DNA from: JAVVHH01 sp964235765
Lineage (GTDB): Bacteria > Pseudomonadota > Alphaproteobacteria > Acetobacterales > Acetobacteraceae
NCBI GenBank assembly: GCA_964235765.1
Contig: CAXSDH010000054.1
Location: 1-25,392 of the forward strand
Reading direction: 5' to 3'
DNA length: 25,392 bases
The notes under the pieces were generated by a model. The model saw only the letters and a program-made list of their open reading frames with translations, had not been told where the DNA came from and searched no databases. This document shows positions 23,401 to 25,392 of the stretch, piece after piece (position 1 is the first letter of the stretch; every line of letters begins with the position of its first letter). The translations under genes were made by a program, and so were the position numbers.

Positions 23401-23680
23401 GAGCTACAACGCCACCGGGTGGCAGCACGGCCTAAACCCGAACGCGCTGTTCGACACGAACTACTATCTCGCGCACAATCCCGACGTGGCAGCCGCACAC
23501 ATAAACCCGCTGCTGCATTACGAACAGTTTGGCTGGCGGGAGGGCAGGGATCCCTCCGCCGCGTTCAGCGCGTCGAAATACCTTGCCAGTTATGCCGATG
23601 TGAGGGCGGCCGGCTTCGAGCCGCTGGCCCATTACCTGGCCAGCGGGCAAGCCGAGGGCCGCAGCGCGTTCCACGTCTAG
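20447..23680 (+). CDS. Large repetitive, probably secreted surface protein
   Basis: A 1077-residue protein rich in Gly, Ala, Ser and Thr and low in Lys and Cys. It begins MAVKTWIAGTSGLWTNGVNW with no signal peptide or membrane segment, so Sec export is unlikely; a type I (ABC) secretion route is plausible but unproven. Two homologous beta-strand-rich modules (about 5-330 and 360-690) resemble autotransporter-passenger or beta-helix sequence (ATILFGPLQ, ITVDAGRGIIGAGS, GTLSIGGGVSGAG). They are joined by a run of 11 glycines (344-354). From residue 708 to the end there are nine repeats of the type YYLAxNPDVAAAGxDPLLHY..GWREGRDP. No translocator barrel and no GGxGxDxUx calcium-binding nonapeptides were seen. 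Function is unknown; adhesion or extracellular matrix is a guess. It starts 86 nt after dppF and its stop touches the duplicated start region of yraN. Confidence 0.85.
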   Translation: MAVKTWIAGTSGLWTNGVNWTPLGFPQVADDAILQGPSSSYQAITGNGNSASLTVIGSTLLSGTFGTGALSVGTSTSQGALIVAAGTLSAASATILFGPLQITGSGTKLTVGGALTLGGARASNSLTANSVVVGTGATVQVGSLILAPSPGGDGVTVDSTSSLRVGSTVGGTAGKITVDAGRGIIGAGSLIAATGILNSGTITAQGGTLSIGGGVSGAGLLQIGAGATLYLFNGASSQNVAFVGAGGVLEIGQNGASGLTETGVVSGFLPGDNILFASNAVLSSATYVAGAGGLGTLTLNSGGATLGTLTLSGNYAGYLFQVAPSTTYGSVITVVQSTSVTPPGGGGGGGGGGGLPGTDAFGWSASSGAWNNAANWRDMTNAGTVAVPVAANVVTLNGPSGAATQTITGPGASSSLAVLGNSTLSGAFTTGALSVGSTTAPGALTLAAGATLAAKSATILFGPLQESGAGTRLTVTDTLTLGGERSNKAASPANTLNLTTGAAVQAGALVLAPAAGGNGITVDSASSLEIGTAGGAAAGMVTIDAGRTVNGAGSITASAGVLNQGTISAQGGTLEIGSAVSGGGQMIIGAGSTLYLYNGVSTQPISFAGAGGTLELTLTATGELTGAGVISGFVTGDKLYVASGIPLTSVSYRAGAGGLGTLSLNSGGAVLGTLNVAGSYLGYHFQVSPHAGYGYDVGVAYNFLPSSDPLFDAAYYLAANPDIAAAGIDPYQHFLTNGWREGRDPNPLFHVAYYLNQNPDVAAAGLNPLLHYETSGWREGRDPSVGFSAKGYLAANPDVKAAGVEPLSHYLSSGKLEGRAAPAATPHAVGTPDSGVDYAFYYAQHPDVAAAGLDASAHFHAVGARLGYNPDPYFDTNFYLTQNPDVKAAGIDPLLHYEGSGWREGRLPSLAFSGADYLAANPDVRGAGLDPLLHYMYAGKAEGRIGFLPGSGTAPDPLVDTEYYDAQLGASIFPSGAGGRSAAASSYNATGWQHGLNPNALFDTNYYLAHNPDVAAAHINPLLHYEQFGWREGRDPSAAFSASKYLASYADVRAAGFEPLAHYLASGQAEGRSAFHV
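20462..22530 (+). repeat. Two tandem copies of a beta-rich module split by poly-Gly
   Basis: Module A (about 20462-21440) and module B (about 21530-22530) match throughout. Shared landmarks include the opening W...NW pattern (residues 14/20 and 370/376), TLSGAF/TLLSGTF then TGALSVG, SATILFGPLQ, LTLGG, ITVDS/VTVDS, ISAQGGTL, STLYLYNG/ATLYLFNG, AGGLGTLTLNSGG and GYLFQV/GYHFQV. The offset grows from 356 to 365 residues, so a few short indels separate them. Poly-Gly codons occupy 21476-21508. An internal duplication is the simplest origin. Confidence 0.85.
22568..23677 (+). repeat. Nine C-terminal repeats arranged as three triads (A-B-C x3)
   Basis: Residues 708-1077 divide into nine units starting at 708, 746, 784, 833, 871, 909, 956, 999 and 1037. 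Units 2, 5 and 8 (type B) are each exactly 38 residues and end GWREGR. Units 3, 6 and 9 (type C) start S..FS and carry G(K/Q).EGR. Units 1, 4 and 7 (type A) are the most diverged, and unit 7 has lost the NPDVAAAG core. Linkers of 11-13 residues follow C in triads 1 and 2. Each triad spans about 370 nt (22568-22942, 22943-23311, 23312-23677). Confidence 0.85.
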
Positions 23681-23732
23681 TGACCCGCCAAGTCGTCAGG
23701 CGTCCAGTGACCCGCCAAGCCTCAGGCCGCAC
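23679..23732 (+). repeat. Imperfect 27-nt tandem duplication at the yraN start
   Basis: AGTGACCCGCCAAG occurs at 23679-23692 and again at 23706-23719, 27 nt (nine codons) apart. It is followed in each case by a similar TCAGGC-containing stretch. The duplication keeps frame and produces two GTG start candidates for yraN, each followed by TRQ. Confidence 0.75.
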
Positions 23733-24075
23733 GGCGCAGCTTCTCGGCCTGGCCGCCGAGGCCGCGGCCTGCACCGCCCTGGAGGATGACGGCTGGGCCA
23801 TCCTCGCCCGGCGCCTCCGCACCGCGGCCGGCGAAATCGACCTTGTGGCCGAACGCGACGGCCTGCTCGCCTTCATCGAGGTGAAAGCCCGGCCGGGGCT
23901 TGCCGCCGCCGCCGCCGCCCTCCGGCCGCGCCAGTGCGCCAGACTGCTCGCCGCAGCGGAGATCGCCTTGGCCGAGCATCCCGCATGGGGCAGCGCGGGG
24001 GTGCGGTTCGACGTGCTGCTGGTCGATGCGGCCGGGCGGGTGCGCCGAATCGCCGACGCCTTTCGTGGCGGGTAG
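23707..24075 (+). CDS. YraN/UPF0102 family nuclease-like protein
   Basis: A 122-residue cytoplasmic protein of the UPF0102 family, a predicted restriction-endonuclease-like (PD-(D/E)xK) fold whose cellular role is not established. The diagnostic core is AGEIDLVAERDGLLAFIEVKAR (residues split around 40-60), containing the Glu/Asp and ExK active-site residues. The usual DVLLVD segment near the C-terminus also fits. The start is ambiguous: GTG at 23707 gives the usual length, while GTG at 23680 (overlapping the previous stop by one base) adds nine residues that are a tandem copy. Neither has a good ribosome-binding site. It is convergent with comM 42 nt away, a pairing common in related genomes. 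Confidence 0.9.
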   Translation: MTRQASGRTAQLLGLAAEAAACTALEDDGWAILARRLRTAAGEIDLVAERDGLLAFIEVKARPGLAAAAAALRPRQCARLLAAAEIALAEHPAWGSAGVRFDVLLVDAAGRVRRIADAFRGG

Positions 24076-24117
24076 GTGTAATGCCGGCCACAGCACTGCG
24101 CTCGCGACGACCCTGGC

Positions 24118-25392
24118 CTAAGCGCGGCGCCCCGGCACCCGGTGGCGGTAGGCGAGCGCTTCCGCTACATCGACGCGGCGGACCTGGGCGGCCTGGGCGA
24201 GGTCGGCGATCGTGCGCGCCACCCGCAGCACCCGGGTGAAGCCGCGGGCGGAGAGGCGCAGCTTCTCCGAAGCCTGCTCCGCCAGGAGCCGGGCGTCCGG
24301 CTGCAGGTCGATGGTGCCCATCTCGGCTTCGGCGTTGGTGGCCGCACCCTCCGCTCCGAACCGCGCGGTCTGAACGGCGCGGGCCGCGGCCACGCGCCCG
24401 GCCACCAAAGCGCTGGCCTCGCCCGGCGGCGCACGGGACAGCTCGGCCGGCGGCACCGGCTGCACCTGGACCACGATATCCATGCGGTCGAGCAGGGGGC
24501 CGCTGATGCGGCCCAGGTAATCCTCCCCGCAGCGCGGCGCCTTGTTGCACTCCCGCGCGGCATCGCCCAGATGGCCGCAGCGGCAGGGGTTCATGGCGGC
24601 AACCAATTGGAAGCGCGCGGGGTATGTCACGTGCGCGGTGGCGCGGGCGACCGTCGTCCGGCCGCTCTCGAGCGGCTGGCGCAAGGCCTCGAGGGCCTGG
24701 CGGGGGAACTCCGGCAACTCGTCGAGGAACAGCACGCCGCGATGCGCCAGGCTGACCTCGCCGGGCTTGGCACGTTGGCCGCCGCCGGTTAGCGCCGCCT
24801 GCGATGCGCCATGATGGGGCTCGCGGTAAGGCGGGCGCATGACCAGCCGGCCGCCATCCAGCAGCCCGGCGACGCTATGGATCATGCTGACCTCGAGCGC
24901 CGCCATGGGGCTGAGATCGGGCAGCAAGCGCGGCAGCCGGGCGGCCAGCATGCTCTTCCCGGCGCCGGGCGGGCCGATCAGCATGAGGTTGTGGCCGCCG
25001 GCGGCCGCGATCTCCAGCGCGCGCTTGGCGGTCTCCATGCCGCGCACCTCGGCCAGGTCCGGCCCGGTGGCCACCTGCTGCGCGCCCGCGGGTTCCGGCG
25101 GGGAGAGCACCTGGCTGCCGCGGAAATGGTTGATGACCGAGAGCAGGTCGGGCGCGGCCAGCACCTCGATGCGCCCGGCCCAGGCGGCCTCGCCGCCCTG
25201 CGACGCCGGGCAGATCAGGCCGAGGTCCCGCTGGCTGGCCGACATCGCGGCCGGCAGCACGCCGGCGACGGCGTTCACCGCGCCATCCAGCGAAAGCTCG
25301 CCGAGCGCCGCGAAGCCCGCCAGCTCGTCCCGCGGCAGCACGTCCATGGCGGCAAGCACGGCGAGCGCGATCGGCAGGTCGAAATGGCTGCC
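24118..25392 (-). CDS. comM: ComM/YifB Mg-chelatase-like AAA+ ATPase, N-terminus cut by window
   Basis: A hexameric AAA+ helicase-type protein; ComM promotes branch migration during natural transformation and recombination in studied bacteria. The visible 424 residues start in the Lon-S5-like N-terminal domain (GSHFDLPIALAVLAA, LGELSLDGAV). The ATPase core follows with Walker A IGPPGAGKSML, Walker B GVLFLDELPEF, and a downstream NPCRCGHLGD with several cysteines (also CNKAPRC). The C-terminal Mg-chelatase domain contains LSARGFTRVLRVARTIADL. About 80 N-terminal residues lie beyond the window. It is convergent with yraN. Nothing else in the window is linked to DNA uptake. Confidence 0.95.
   Translation of the reverse strand, partial: GSHFDLPIALAVLAAMDVLPRDELAGFAALGELSLDGAVNAVAGVLPAAMSASQRDLGLICPASQGGEAAWAGRIEVLAAPDLLSVINHFRGSQVLSPPEPAGAQQVATGPDLAEVRGMETAKRALEIAAAGGHNLMLIGPPGAGKSMLAARLPRLLPDLSPMAALEVSMIHSVAGLLDGGRLVMRPPYREPHHGASQAALTGGGQRAKPGEVSLAHRGVLFLDELPEFPRQALEALRQPLESGRTTVARATAHVTYPARFQLVAAMNPCRCGHLGDAARECNKAPRCGEDYLGRISGPLLDRMDIVVQVQPVPPAELSRAPPGEASALVAGRVAAARAVQTARFGAEGAATNAEAEMGTIDLQPDARLLAEQASEKLRLSARGFTRVLRVARTIADLAQAAQVRRVDVAEALAYRHRVPGRRA

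Noticed and set aside
22568..23677. Regular repeats considered as CRISPR or RTX calcium-binding repeats
   Set aside because: They are in-frame protein repeats of about 114 nt without constant DNA repeats and unique spacers, and they lack the GGxGxD nonapeptide pattern.

Overview
This is a high-GC bacterial window. Its gene content and protein style point to an alphaproteobacterium, most likely an Acetobacteraceae/Rhodospirillales member. That assignment is inference from overall impression; no 16S rRNA gene is present. A 100-N scaffold gap at 10403-10502 shows it is a draft assembly.

Left part (1-6300, minus strand): a translation block in the order rpmI, rplT, pheS, pheT, lepA (lepA is cut by the window start). 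It encodes ribosomal proteins L35 and L20, both phenylalanyl-tRNA synthetase subunits and the ribosomal GTPase EF4. A promoter candidate lies about 100 nt upstream of rpmI. A strong hairpin separates rplT from pheS. Just upstream of that promoter is a plus-strand fragment resembling the C-terminus of an IS transposase.

Middle (6500-15300): a Gfo/Idh/MocA dehydrogenase converges on, and overlaps, lpxB (lipid A disaccharide synthase). A DUF952 gene is coupled to a family-2-like glycosyltransferase, followed by convergent hisI. After the assembly gap comes the C-terminal end of a Fur/Zur-type regulator. A tightly overlapped minus-strand operon follows: alaX-like alanyl-tRNA editing protein, sseA, metC (tRNA quality control plus sulfur amino-acid metabolism). 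An XRE regulator with a palindrome-rich promoter and hyi (hydroxypyruvate isomerase family) complete this part.

Right part (15384-25392): an AI-2E-family membrane protein sits 3 nt ahead of a four-gene dipeptide/oligopeptide ABC transporter (dppB, dppC, dppD, dppF) that has no substrate-binding protein gene in the window. Next is a 1077-residue repetitive protein. It has two copies of a beta-strand-rich module of about 330 residues joined by eleven glycines. Nine short repeats, organised as three triads, follow to the C-terminus. The window ends with a YraN/UPF0102 nuclease-like gene and, convergent to it, comM/yifB (cut by the window end).

Most of the window is ordinary core and transport genes. 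No defence system, CRISPR array, tRNA or rRNA was seen. The features most worth a second look are the triadic repeat protein, the transporter without a binding protein next to an AI-2E gene, the XRE promoter palindromes and the IS remnant beside the rpmI promoter.
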